From positions 2,224,499 through 2,288,498 of the forward strand of contig NZ_CP120131.1 in the NCBI RefSeq assembly GCF_034039665.1: a DNA stretch of 64,000 nt. The letters are read 5' to 3'. Each line of letters starts with the position of its first letter. Within the stretch, counting starts at the first letter, position 1. Of the stretch, positions 38,520 through 52,742 are shown one piece after another. The notes beneath the pieces were generated by a model. That model did no database searches. It was given only the letters and a program-made list of their open reading frames with translations, and had not been told where the DNA came from. The DNA comes from Mammaliicoccus sp. Dog046. GTDB lineage: Bacteria > Bacillota > Bacilli > Staphylococcales > Staphylococcaceae. The position numbers and the translations under genes are program-made.

Positions 38520-39899
38520 ATGAATATCGTTGGAGTTACCGCTTGTCCCACAGGAATTGCACATACTTACATGGCTGCTGAAAAATTGAAAATGGCGGCA
38601 CAAAAACTCGGACATAACATAAAAATTGAAACACAAGGATCCAAAACTGATAACGTACTTACTCAAGATGAAATCAATAATGCTGATTTAATAATTTTAG
38701 CAGTCGATAAAGATATTGAATTGGATCGATTTCATGGAAAATACATTAAAAAAGTTTCAACTGCTCAAGCGATTAGAGATTCTGAAAAATTAATTGAAGA
38801 AGGCTTAAATAATATTGAAGTCATTCACCTCGAAAAGAAAGAGAAAAACAATTCAAATAAGACAGGTATTTATAATCATTTTATGAACGGCGTAAATTAT
38901 ATGCTTCCTTTTGTTATTGCTGGCGGTATATTAATTGCTATTAGTTTCGCATTTGGTATCAACGCTTCAGATCCTGAATCACATGCCTACAACAAATTAG
39001 CTGGTGCACTTTCTAAAATTGGTGGCGATACTGCATTCCAACTTATGGTTCCTGCTTTATCTGCTGGGATTGCATCTTCCATTGCTGGTAGAGCTGGGTT
39101 TGCTCCTGGTTTAGTCGGTGGTACGTTAGCTACCGTTGATGGTTCTGGATTTTTAGGAGGAATGATTAGTGGTCTGATTTCTGGTTATGTTACTAACATT
39201 TTAGCGAATAAAATTAAAGTACCTCAATCACTTTCAGCGCTTTACCAATTGATTGTTGTGCCACTCATTTCGATTTTAGTCGTCGGTCTTGCAATGGTAT
39301 TTCTCATCAATACGCCTATTTCTTGGTTATTAGACACTTTGACACATTGGTTAAACAATTTCGGTCAATCTTCTGGCATTTTATTTGGATTATTAATTGG
39401 TGCAATGATGGCCGCTGATATGGGAGGTCCTATCAACAAATCCATTTCTACGTTTTCAATCGGATTAATGTCTGCCGGTGTCGATGGTCCAATTGCAGCT
39501 TGTATGGTAGCCGGTATGACACCGCCATTAGGTTTAGCACTTGCTACTGTATTATTTAAGAATAAATTCACTGTAGAAGAACGCACTTCAGGTAAATCAT
39601 GTTGGGTATTAGGTGCATCTTATATTACAGAAGGTGCCATTCCATTCGCCGTTGCTGATCCACTCAGAGTTATTCCTAGTCTCATATTAGGTTCTGCAAC
39701 AGCTGCAGCGATATCAATGGGTGCAGGTATCACATCTCTCGCACCGCATGGCGGCATTTGGGTCATCTTTATCCCTAATGTTATCAACCATTTATTTATC
39801 TATCTCATCGCAATCATGAGTGGAATGATTGTCACTGCATTATCTGTAGGATTATTAAAGAAAAAAGTTGCCCCTGCACAAAACTCAAAAATGATTTAA
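38520..39899 (+). CDS. PTS EIIBC, fructose type
   Basis: 459-aa transporter. EIIB domain at 1-100 with the phosphocysteine in GVTACPTGIAHTYMAAEKL (Cys9), then EIIC from about 120 with about nine helices and the GGPINKS and GMTPPLG motifs of the fructose family. Follows EIIA by ten bases (AGGAGGG ribosome site). Together they form one complete transporter. Confidence 0.92.
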   Translation: MNIVGVTACPTGIAHTYMAAEKLKMAAQKLGHNIKIETQGSKTDNVLTQDEINNADLIILAVDKDIELDRFHGKYIKKVSTAQAIRDSEKLIEEGLNNIEVIHLEKKEKNNSNKTGIYNHFMNGVNYMLPFVIAGGILIAISFAFGINASDPESHAYNKLAGALSKIGGDTAFQLMVPALSAGIASSIAGRAGFAPGLVGGTLATVDGSGFLGGMISGLISGYVTNILANKIKVPQSLSALYQLIVVPLISILVVGLAMVFLINTPISWLLDTLTHWLNNFGQSSGILFGLLIGAMMAADMGGPINKSISTFSIGLMSAGVDGPIAACMVAGMTPPLGLALATVLFKNKFTVEERTSGKSCWVLGASYITEGAIPFAVADPLRVIPSLILGSATAAAISMGAGITSLAPHGGIWVIFIPNVINHLFIYLIAIMSGMIVTALSVGLLKKKVAPAQNSKMI

Positions 39900-39923
39900 A
39901 AACTCAAACAAGGTGGAGATTAA

Positions 39924-40787
39924 ATGTTATATAATATGAAAGATTTACTTAAAGTAGCCAATGAACATCAATTTGCAGTTCCTGCATTCAATATAAGTAG
40001 TTTCGATATGCTGAAATCAATAATGGAAGAAGTTGAAAACTTAAACGCCCCAGTTATTCTAGAGATTCATCCTGATGAAATCGAATATTTAGGAAATGAT
40101 TTTGTATCTATAGTAAGAAGTTATGCCTTAAATAGTAAAGTGCCTGTTGTAATACATTTAGATCACGGTGCTACATTATATGATGTAACACGTGCAATTA
40201 GGAATGGTTATACATCCGTCATGATCGACGCTTCAACAAAATCTTACGAGGATAATATAGAAATCACTAAAAAAGTCGTTGAATATGCACATTATGTTGG
40301 TGTCTCTGTCGAAGCGGAATTAGGAACAATTGGTAATAACGGCTCAGCTGAAGGTGGTACGAATGAGATTATATATACGGATCCCGATCAAGCTGAACAC
40401 TTTGTTAAAGAAACAAACATTGATACGCTTGCTGTAGCTATCGGCACTTCTCACGGTCTATATCCTAAAGGCAAACAACCGAAATTAAATATAGACTTAT
40501 TAAAAGAAATCCATTCAAGATTATCCATTCCTATCGTTCTTCATGGTGGTTCAGGTAATCCTGATAATGAAGTCCAAGAATCCATCCTTCATGGCGTAGG
40601 AAAAGTGAATTTAAGTTCTGATTTAAAGAGCGTCTTCTTTGAAGAAGTTAGACAAACATTAATTGATAATAAAAATATGTATGAACCTAACGAAGTTTAT
40701 CCGAAGGCAAATTCAAAGCTTAAAGAAGTCGTCAAATATAAAATGAACTTATTGAATACTGTTGGAAAAAGCAGTTTATATATATAA
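39924..40787 (+). CDS. Class II aldolase, ketose-bisphosphate (GatY/KbaY/FbaA) family
   Basis: 287-aa zinc aldolase: HLDHGATLYDVTRAI with catalytic Asp and zinc His near residues 78-92, EAELGTIGNNG near 134, SHGLYPKG near 180 and VLHGGSGNP near 208. Probably cleaves the sugar phosphate that the PTS brings in, giving DHAP. No sugar-phosphate kinase gene is in the operon, so either the PTS product is cleaved directly or a kinase lies elsewhere. Related to IolJ at 9069, from which it clearly differs in sequence. Confidence 0.85.
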   Translation: MLYNMKDLLKVANEHQFAVPAFNISSFDMLKSIMEEVENLNAPVILEIHPDEIEYLGNDFVSIVRSYALNSKVPVVIHLDHGATLYDVTRAIRNGYTSVMIDASTKSYEDNIEITKKVVEYAHYVGVSVEAELGTIGNNGSAEGGTNEIIYTDPDQAEHFVKETNIDTLAVAIGTSHGLYPKGKQPKLNIDLLKEIHSRLSIPIVLHGGSGNPDNEVQESILHGVGKVNLSSDLKSVFFEEVRQTLIDNKNMYEPNEVYPKANSKLKEVVKYKMNLLNTVGKSSLYI

Positions 40788-40811
40788 TCTTTTAAAAAGG
40801 CGGACTGTCCA

Positions 40812-41582
40812 ATGCTGAAAATTATTGAAGAACGTCAACAAATGCTCATTAATCATTTGAAAATTGTTCAATTTGCAAGAATACAAGATTTAATTGATTT
40901 AGTAAAATATAGTGAAGCAACTGTAAAAAGAGACTTAATCGAGTTAGAAAAGAAAGGGCTAGTCAGAAGAACACGCGGTGGTGCAATGATTATAGATAAT
41001 CAAAAAATTGACCTACCCTATTTAATGAAAATCATTAATTTTAATGAACAGGACAATAAACATAAACTTGCAGAACAAGCGAAGAACTTAATCAGTGATG
41101 ATATGGTTATATTTATAGACTCAAGTACGACAACGTTACATCTCATTAAAATGTTATCTAAATTTGAAGGATTACAAATCATCACGAATGGCGTACTTAC
41201 AGCAACTTTATTATCTGAGTTTACAGATGCTCAAATAAATATTTTAGGTGGATCCGTAGTGAAAAAACGAAATACAATTAATGGATCAAAAGCATTTAAT
41301 GATGCCTTAACATATAATGCTGATATTTCATTTGTTTCATGTAGAGGATTTGATTTAGAAAAAGGGGCAACCGAGACAAATGAAGGCGAAGCATTTATAA
41401 AGCACGCTTTCAGACAAAATTCACAGCACTTAGTGTTACTCGTCACTGAAGATAAATTCCATAACACATTTCTTCATAAAAGCCTTAACTTACATGATAT
41501 AGATACAATCGTTACAGACTATCAATTATCGAAAAATGAACTCAATTTACTAAAAAGAAATAATATTAATTGTATAAATTAA
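40812..41582 (+). CDS. DeoR-family transcriptional regulator
   Basis: 256-aa repressor with an N-terminal winged helix (VQFARIQDLIDLVKYSEATVKRDLIELEKKGLV) and C-terminal sensing domain (DSSTTTLHLI near residue 107, ITNGVLTATLL near 130). Last gene of the fructose-type PTS operon and the likely binder of the inverted repeat at 37976-37998. Confidence 0.88.
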   Translation: MLKIIEERQQMLINHLKIVQFARIQDLIDLVKYSEATVKRDLIELEKKGLVRRTRGGAMIIDNQKIDLPYLMKIINFNEQDNKHKLAEQAKNLISDDMVIFIDSSTTTLHLIKMLSKFEGLQIITNGVLTATLLSEFTDAQINILGGSVVKKRNTINGSKAFNDALTYNADISFVSCRGFDLEKGATETNEGEAFIKHAFRQNSQHLVLLVTEDKFHNTFLHKSLNLHDIDTIVTDYQLSKNELNLLKRNNINCIN

Positions 41583-41585
41583 CTT

Positions 41586-41620
41586 AAAAAGCATGTCGGA
41601 TGATATCCGACATGCTTTTT
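41586..41620. terminator. Bidirectional terminator between DeoR and ascorbate-type PTS genes
   Basis: A 15-bp perfect stem (41586-41600 with 41606-41620), 5-base loop, A- and T-runs at the outer ends. Serves both converging operons. Confidence 0.92.
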
Positions 41621-41641
41621 AAAATTTATGAAATCCTCGTT

Positions 41642-43000
41642 TTATTTCTCTTCTCCAACTGCTTTATTAGATCGTTTTTGTAATAACACGCCTAATACGC
41701 CAATAACGATGACAGCTGCAATAACACCAGCAAGTCCTAAGAATTTTGCGATATAACCAACAACAATACCTACTGCTAAGAAGTCAGTATCTGAGAATGT
41801 TGTTGATGCTGCGCCTAAATCTCCCATAAACGGTAAGAGTAATAATGGCAAGAATGTCACTAATATTCCGTTCAATGCTGCACCTGCAATCGCGCCTTTA
41901 ATTCCGCCTCTTGCGTTACCAAACACACCTGCTGTCGCACCTAAGAAGAAGTGTGGTACAACACCTGGAAGTATAACAACGCCTCCGACTAAGAACATGA
42001 TTAACATACCGATGACTCCAGTAATGAAACTTACGAAAAATCCTATAAGTACGGCATTTTGTGCATAAGGAAATACGATTGGACAATCTAATGCTGGTTT
42101 CGTATTTGGTACTAATTTCTCTGATATACCTTTAAATGCAGGTACAATTTCAGCTAATATCAATCTCACACCAGTTAAGATAATAAACACACCTGCCGCA
42201 AAAGTAACACCTTGAATGACTGAGAATACGATAAAGTTTGTACCATCGCTCAGTTCAGAATGTACAAATTTCGGACCAGCAAATAAAGCTGCAATGATAT
42301 AAAGTACGATCATCGTTAATGAAATACTGATTGTACTTTCTCTTAAGAAACTTAAACCTTTAGGGAATTTAATATCTTCTGTTGATTTTGATTTCCCAGA
42401 AAATAATTTACCTATTTCACCAGCAGCCCAATAACTGACTGTACCGAAATGTCCAATGGCTACCTGGTCTGATCCTGTTATCTTCTTCATTGTAGATTGG
42501 CCTAACGCCGGTAAGACAGCCATAATCAGTCCTAAGATAATTGAACCCATAACAACAGTCATCGTTCCTGTAATATTACCGACCGTTAATAGAATTGCTA
42601 AAAACGCAGCCATATAAAATGTATGGTGACCTGTTAAAAATATATACTTCAAATTTGTAAATCGTGCGATTAAAATATTCACTAACATACCGAACATCAT
42701 GATTAATGCTGCTGTTGTTCCGTAGTCTTTTAATGCTATTGAAATGATGGCTTCATTATTTGGCACAACCCCTTGCACGCCAAATGCTTCCTGAAACATC
42801 TTCCCAAATGGCTCTAGTGAATTTGTCACAACACCTGCACCGGCACTTAACACTAAGAAACCTAAGATTGTCTTAATCGTACCTGAAGTAATATCAGCTG
42901 CTGATTTCTTCTGGACAATAAGACCAATCAACGCAATAAGTGCAACGAGTATAGCTGGTTGACTAAATACGTCTACAAAAAACCCCAATATTGAATTCAT
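41642..43000 (-). CDS. ulaA: PTS EIIC, ascorbate (UlaA/SgaT) family
   Basis: 452-aa membrane permease with about eleven helices and glycine-rich UlaA segments (SAGAGVVTNSLEPFG, GHHTFYMAAF, GHFGTVSYWAAG, GVVPHFFLGATAGVFGNARGG). Works with the EIIB and EIIA just upstream. The family transports L-ascorbate in E. coli, but none of the ulaD/E/F/G catabolic genes is near, so the substrate is open. Confidence 0.88.
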   Translation of the reverse strand: MNSILGFFVDVFSQPAILVALIALIGLIVQKKSAADITSGTIKTILGFLVLSAGAGVVTNSLEPFGKMFQEAFGVQGVVPNNEAIISIALKDYGTTAALIMMFGMLVNILIARFTNLKYIFLTGHHTFYMAAFLAILLTVGNITGTMTVVMGSIILGLIMAVLPALGQSTMKKITGSDQVAIGHFGTVSYWAAGEIGKLFSGKSKSTEDIKFPKGLSFLRESTISISLTMIVLYIIAALFAGPKFVHSELSDGTNFIVFSVIQGVTFAAGVFIILTGVRLILAEIVPAFKGISEKLVPNTKPALDCPIVFPYAQNAVLIGFFVSFITGVIGMLIMFLVGGVVILPGVVPHFFLGATAGVFGNARGGIKGAIAGAALNGILVTFLPLLLLPFMGDLGAASTTFSDTDFLAVGIVVGYIAKFLGLAGVIAAVIVIGVLGVLLQKRSNKAVGEEK

Positions 43001-43019
43001 AATTGTTTCCCCTTTTCAC

Positions 43020-43304
43020 TTATAATATATTCATTCCTTTTAATTTTTCTTCTAATTTCTTTTGTAATTCTTCTTTGTCTAATATGTTATCAAGAATCAC
43101 GACTTCACCTAATCTTTGTGCGTTCTCTTCTAAATCTCTTCCACAAATAAATAAATCTGCCATATCTGCACTTGCTGTCATAATATCGCTATGTTCAACT
43201 TCAATATCTGCTGGTGCTTGTAAATTTTTCAATGCCTCTTGTGCATTCATCTCTACCATGAAACTACTTCCTAAACCATGTCCACACACTACTAAAATTT
43301 TCAT
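43020..43304 (-). CDS. PTS EIIB, ascorbate type
   Basis: 94-aa lactose/cellobiose-like EIIB with the phosphocysteine loop VVCGHGLGSS (Cys7). Start at ATG 43304 gives MKILVVCGHG, one base after the EIIA stop; an ATG at 43313 lies in the AAGGAG site. Second gene of the transporter set. Confidence 0.9.
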   Translation of the reverse strand: MKILVVCGHGLGSSFMVEMNAQEALKNLQAPADIEVEHSDIMTASADMADLFICGRDLEENAQRLGEVVILDNILDKEELQKKLEEKLKGMNIL

Positions 43305-43305
43305 A

Positions 43306-43746
43306 TTAATCATTCTCCTTAAATATATTTATAATTTCTGTTTTATTTTTTGCTGCAACTAGTGATGCAACTGTTTCTTTATTACTTAAAATTGTAGCCA
43401 ACTGTTTTAAAATTTCGAGATGTGCTTCATGATCAATCGCACTTAATACAAACACTAACGTTGCGTAATGACCATTATCCGAAAAATTAATATGTTCTTC
43501 TAACTTTAATAAACTTAAACCGACGCGTTGTACATTATCATTCGGTCTCGCATGTGCAATCGCAATTTCAGGTGCGATGACAATATACGGTCCCATATCA
43601 TGTACACTTTTAATCATTTCATCTATATATTGTTGATTGAAATACTGTTCTTCTAAAAGTGGTTGAGCAGCTATTTGTATACTCTCTTCCCAATCGGTTA
43701 CTGATTTTTTCAACTGTATATGTTCTTCTAATAATATGTTCGTCAA
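43306..43746 (-). CDS. PTS EIIA, ascorbate/mannitol type
   Basis: 146-aa phosphocarrier; phosphohistidine His65 in IAIAHARPNDN. Starts with TTG; GGAGGG lies nine bases upstream, inside the end of the regulator gene. It closely resembles the EIIA domain at the C-terminus of that regulator, as usual in these operons. Confidence 0.9.
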   Translation of the reverse strand: MTNILLEEHIQLKKSVTDWEESIQIAAQPLLEEQYFNQQYIDEMIKSVHDMGPYIVIAPEIAIAHARPNDNVQRVGLSLLKLEEHINFSDNGHYATLVFVLSAIDHEAHLEILKQLATILSNKETVASLVAAKNKTEIINIFKEND

Positions 43747-43748
43747 AT

Positions 43749-45692
43749 TTAGATGCCCTCCTCGCTTTCGCTTACATATTGAATTGTTTTGATTATGTTT
43801 TCTTTACTACCTTCAATGAATGCATTTCGCATTTTTTCATCCATTAATATTCGACTCAATTGCCCAAGTGCATTTAAATGCATTTTAGGATGACTTGTTG
43901 CTAATACGACGATGACTTTTACTGGATCAAATCTATCATGTCCGAAATCTATGCCATCTTTAAACTGTGTAATCGCCATACTTACCGGTACATTTACATG
44001 GTCAAAGTTCGAATGAAGTAATGCGATATTTGGACCAATCACCATGTAAGGTCCAAATTTATCTAAATGATGCATAATGTCTTCACCATATTGCTTATTC
44101 ACATCTCCAGCATCAACTAATGTTTGGACACTCATTTGAATGGCTTCATCTCTACTAGATGCTTTGCTTTCAACATGGATGTATCTTTCTGGCAACACAT
44201 CTTTCAAATTTGGACCAACCGACGTATAGCTCGTAATAAATCGTTCTCTATAATCATTAATCATTTCATTAATCTTGTTTCGATCTTCTTTTGTTAAAAA
44301 TGGAGAAACCTCTATCGTCGGTACTGAAAATCCTTCAACCGGTACTGTTGAAATCATATAATCTACACCATGTGATTTAAGAAATCGTTCAGAAATATCA
44401 TAGGCTGAAAATGCATCTAATATTTCTAGTTCCGGATAAATATTTGTAATCCGACTTTTCAATAATTGAGACGTACCAATACCCGAGCCGCATAAGAGAA
44501 TGACTTTAATTTGTACCACTTCTTCATTCGATAATCGTTCTATTGAAGATGCGAAATGTAACGCTAAATATGCGATTTCATCCTCATTAAATGTCACTTG
44601 ATAATTTTCTTCTAAAATCCAAATATGTTGCTGAATAGCTAACACTAAATCGTAATATTCTTTCAAAATTTCATTTTTTAAAGGGTTCGTATGAGACATA
44701 TTAAATGTCATCCTATGAATTGCTGGTTGTAAATGCGTAACAAGTCCAGTTGCTAACTTATGATCATGGTTCAAAGGAATACCAATTTGGGCACTGACTT
44801 TTTGAATGAGTAACTGCGTTAAATCAGACAATTCATGTTGCGTTTCTTCATCATGATATTTATTCACACGTGCACCTAGTAAATGCAGTGTAATAAATGC
44901 CGCTTCACTTTTAGGAAACGCAATATCAAAGACATCCTCTAATCGATTCATCATTTGAATAGCGATTTCAAAAGTTTCAGTCTTGCTCAACCTGTCATAT
45001 TCATCATCAGGAATCTCAAATACAAAGTCTTCCCTTGCACGATGAATTGCAATAATAATATGATAAATCAGTCCATCAATCGCTACTTGTACTAATTGGA
45101 AATCTTGATTGCTTAATGTAGAAATCACAGCACGTCTAATTTTTTCAAGTTCATCCTTTGAAAAAAGATCAATGCCAATCTGTGCAGTAGATTTACGAAA
45201 GTACTCATGAACAACGTGCGCATAAGCCTCTCTTAATTTCTGCTCATTACCCTCAATTACAAAACCTTTGTTCCTTTTATAAACTAGCAATAACTCGTAA
45301 GATTCTAACCACAGTTGAACTGACTTCAAATCATCCACAACCGTGCGACGAGATACATTCAATAAATCCGCTAAACTTTGAGAACTCATCGGTTTTGAAG
45401 ATTCGAATAATCTAAGAATAATCTGTTCTTTACGTTCATTTTTAGAATAATGAATATCCAGCTCAACTTGCGCATCACGATGATGATCTTCTCGATACGA
45501 CACTTTGACGCCTAAACTCTTATTTCGATCAACATTAATATCCAATCGCTTCTGATACGATTCCAAAAATTCTAAATCATATTGAATCGTACGTTCTGAA
45601 ACTTGGAATAATAACGCCAATTCCGAAATAGTAACAAAGCCATTCTCAGATGATAAATAAGACAACATATTACTTTGTCGTTTACTAAGCAA
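43749..45692 (-). CDS. BglG/MtlR-type PRD transcriptional activator
   Basis: 647-aa DNA-binding regulator: winged helix at 1-60 (ISELALLFQVSERTIQYDLEFLES), a second HTH near 85-140 (SLADLLNVSRRTVVDDL), two PRD domains (about 185-395) with conserved histidines, an EIIB-like domain (LLCGSGIGTSQLLKS near 405) and a C-terminal EIIA domain (GPNIALLHSNF near 575). Phosphorylation by HPr and the PTS controls it. First gene of regulator-EIIA-EIIB-EIIC operon. Starts with TTG behind GGGAGG; a cre site lies just upstream. Confidence 0.9.
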   Translation of the reverse strand: MLSKRQSNMLSYLSSENGFVTISELALLFQVSERTIQYDLEFLESYQKRLDINVDRNKSLGVKVSYREDHHRDAQVELDIHYSKNERKEQIILRLFESSKPMSSQSLADLLNVSRRTVVDDLKSVQLWLESYELLLVYKRNKGFVIEGNEQKLREAYAHVVHEYFRKSTAQIGIDLFSKDELEKIRRAVISTLSNQDFQLVQVAIDGLIYHIIIAIHRAREDFVFEIPDDEYDRLSKTETFEIAIQMMNRLEDVFDIAFPKSEAAFITLHLLGARVNKYHDEETQHELSDLTQLLIQKVSAQIGIPLNHDHKLATGLVTHLQPAIHRMTFNMSHTNPLKNEILKEYYDLVLAIQQHIWILEENYQVTFNEDEIAYLALHFASSIERLSNEEVVQIKVILLCGSGIGTSQLLKSRITNIYPELEILDAFSAYDISERFLKSHGVDYMISTVPVEGFSVPTIEVSPFLTKEDRNKINEMINDYRERFITSYTSVGPNLKDVLPERYIHVESKASSRDEAIQMSVQTLVDAGDVNKQYGEDIMHHLDKFGPYMVIGPNIALLHSNFDHVNVPVSMAITQFKDGIDFGHDRFDPVKVIVVLATSHPKMHLNALGQLSRILMDEKMRNAFIEGSKENIIKTIQYVSESEEGI

Positions 45693-45715
45693 TCAAATAA
45701 CCTCCCTATGTATAT

Positions 45716-45729
45716 TGTAAGCGTTTCCT
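45716..45729 (+). promoter_or_regulatory. CcpA cre site upstream of the PRD regulator
   Basis: TGTAAGCGTTTCCT fits the cre consensus TGWAARCGYTWNCW fully. It lies 24 bases before the TTG start, so CcpA should repress the whole ascorbate-type PTS operon. Confidence 0.8.
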
Positions 45730-45919
45730 AATGGTAGTAGATGTGTAATCTATTTCGTTTTAAAATCCGAAACATTTCACATCTATATTATTGTTAACAT
45801 TACACATAAAAGCCCGAGGTGTCATTAGGAGAGTGGTGAGGTGGATGTGATGTTGGTGGATGTAGGACATGGAATGTGAGGTGGATTGGGTTTGTTGCTG
45901 GGCTTGAGGTTGAGGGTAA

Positions 45920-46616
45920 CTCTTGGATTAACTTCGGCATTAACTCACGACTTGGGCCATTTCTTGGATTAACTCTCGCGTTAACTCACGACTTGAGCCA
46001 TCTCTTGGATTAATTCCAGCGTTAACTCACGACTTTGGGCATCTCTTGGATTAACTCCAGAGTTAACTCACGACTTAAGGCATCTCTTGGATTAACTTCT
46101 GCGTTAACTCACGACTTGGGCCTTCTCTTGGATTAACTTCAGCGTTAACTCACGACTTGGGCTTTCTCTTGGATTAACTTCTGCGTTAACTCACGACTTC
46201 GGGCATCTCGTCGCTTAACCACAAAGTTAATCTACGACTTTAGCCATTTCGTCGCTTAATTACAAAGTTAATCTATGACTTCAGGTATCTCATCGCTTAA
46301 TTCAAAAGTTAATCTACGACTTCAGCCATCTCGTCGCTTAACTACAAAGTTAATCTACGACTTCAGCCATCTCGTCGCTTAATTACAAAGTTAATCTACG
46401 ACTTTAGCCATTTCGTCGCTTAACTACAGAGTTAATCTACGACTTCACACATCTCGTCGCTTAACTACAAAGTTAATCTACGACTTTACACAACTCGTCG
46501 CTTAACTACAAAGTTAATCTACGACTTTACACAACTCGTCGCTTAATTCAAAAGTTAATCTACGACTTTGGCCATCTCGTCGCTTAACCACAAAATTAAT
46601 CTACGACTTCACCGAT
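45920..46616 (+). repeat. 41-bp tandem repeat array, 7 A units then 10 B units
   Basis: Seventeen units in strict 41-base steps from 45920; subtype A to 46166, subtype B from 46207. Left flank 45830-45919 is strongly G/T-rich and includes gattgggt (45884-45891); right flank 46617-46677 is C/A-rich. This fills nearly all of the gap between the PRD regulator and the bgl operon. Confidence 0.96.
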
Positions 46617-46680
46617 CCTAACTACAAAATCTCCAAACAACCTAACTCCACCACACCCACACCGTCTCAAACGTCACAAA

Positions 46681-46722
46681 AAAACAAAGTTTTATAGCCT
46701 CCCAGCTATAAAACTTTGTTTT
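46681..46722 (-). terminator. Terminator of the bgl operon
   Basis: An 18-bp perfect stem (46681-46698 with 46705-46722), 6-base loop, A- and T-runs on both sides; 13 bases after the last GH1 gene. Confidence 0.92.
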
Positions 46723-46735
46723 CTTCATTTAATAT

Positions 46736-49656
<2,921 letters not shown>

Positions 49657-49659
49657 TTA

Positions 49660-51567
<1,908 letters not shown>

Positions 51568-51594
51568 CTATATCCCTCCAATTTTCGCATAGAA

Positions 51595-51673
51595 AAAACC
51601 CAGAATAATACATACGAATACAAACATTCGTCATGCATTACTCTGGGTTTTGCCTGCTTAAAGTTACAATCCC
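51595..51673 (-). promoter_or_regulatory. LicT ribonucleic antiterminator (RAT) overlapping a terminator in the bglP leader
   Basis: On the minus strand, GGGATTGTAACTTTAAGCAGGCAAAACC (as two half-sites, 51646-51673) fits the RAT consensus of the LicT/SacY family. Its last bases form the 5' arm of a terminator (51635-51651 paired with 51595-51611) followed by a U-run at 51591-51596. LicT binding would prevent the hairpin. Confidence 0.9.
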
Positions 51674-51722
51674 AAACAACAAATAAATTGATGTCTAAAG
51701 TAATTGTTATTAATTTAACCTA

Positions 51723-51758
51723 ATTATAGCGCTTTCATTTATTTTGTCAACGCTTTCA
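51723..51758 (-). promoter_or_regulatory. bglP promoter overlapped by two cre sites
   Basis: Consensus promoter TTGACA (51745-51750), 16 bases, TATAAT (51723-51728). Cre sites TGAAAGCGTTGACA (51745-51758) and TGAAAGCGCTATAA (51724-51737) cover the -35 and -10 boxes; the first also overlaps the end of licT. This predicts tight glucose repression. Confidence 0.88.
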
Positions 51759-52586
51759 TGAAGATTTTAATAATCTTGCGATATGAAGTATTAAATAAAC
51801 CCTTTCATCATTGGATAAATCATGATTATAATTTTGCTTCAATAGCGTACCAATTTTATCGACACAAATATTAGATTCTACATATTTTTCTTGTAATGAT
51901 GATAGTAATGACACATCCATAACTTCTTCTAAACTTTCTGTATGAATCAGCCTTTGACTGAAGAATTTCAAATGTGTAATAAAACGTTCATAACTCAACG
52001 ACTCTTCTGATAAATCTAAATTAAAATGATACCTTACGAGATTAACGATACTTTGTGTAATCTTTGTTATTTCATAAACATTTGAAATAGATTCGTGCAT
52101 ATTTGCATTAACAATATGCATTGCGATGTATCCCGCTTCATCTTTAGGTAATTGAATATCCAAACGTTCAGATACTTTATCAATACCTAATAAACCAATA
52201 TTAAACTCTTGAGGATAAAGACGTTTAATTTCATATAAGAGCGGATTATTAATGGTCGTTCCTTCTATACAGCGTTTAATCGCATAATTTATATGATCCG
52301 TTAAAGCGATATAAATAGATTCAGAAAGCGGTTCTTTAAATAATTGGTTTGCCTCTACTATGATCTCTCTAGAAATAAGCAGGACGTCATCATCTAACTC
52401 TTTAATTAAAGTTAACATTCTTTCTTGTTCTTCACTTGTCATTCTAAATACTTTATCAATTTTCTCTTTCTCTAACTGTTGGCCGTTCTTCTTCCCAAAA
52501 GCAATACCGACACCCATAACAATTTTTTCTTCCCCATTAATCTTTGAAATGACGACATTATTGTTTAATATTTTCGTTATTTTCAT
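51756..52586 (-). CDS. licT: LicT/BglG-family transcriptional antiterminator
   Basis: 276-aa RNA-binding regulator: CAT domain at 1-55 (ITKILNNNVVISKINGEEKIVMGVGIAFGKKNG) and two PRD domains (about 65-170 and 172-276) with phosphorylation histidines in LTDHINYAIKR, YIAMHIVNA and LILHIARL. When dephosphorylated by an active BglP it binds the RAT just downstream of its own gene. ATG 52586 has AAGGGTGA five bases upstream; the frame is open to 52613 but without a site. Confidence 0.92.
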   Translation of the reverse strand: MKITKILNNNVVISKINGEEKIVMGVGIAFGKKNGQQLEKEKIDKVFRMTSEEQERMLTLIKELDDDVLLISREIIVEANQLFKEPLSESIYIALTDHINYAIKRCIEGTTINNPLLYEIKRLYPQEFNIGLLGIDKVSERLDIQLPKDEAGYIAMHIVNANMHESISNVYEITKITQSIVNLVRYHFNLDLSEESLSYERFITHLKFFSQRLIHTESLEEVMDVSLLSSLQEKYVESNICVDKIGTLLKQNYNHDLSNDERVYLILHIARLLKSS

Positions 52587-52742
52587 GACATTCACCCTTC
52601 TCAATAAATGCACTTGTGTTTCAATTAATTATTATTATAGCAATAATTTGGAATTGTTAAATATTTTAGAACAAAAAACTATACTTACGTTTTATTCTTT
52701 GTAAAAACTAACATAGTGGATTGTCTTTTTGGGAGAGCGGCA

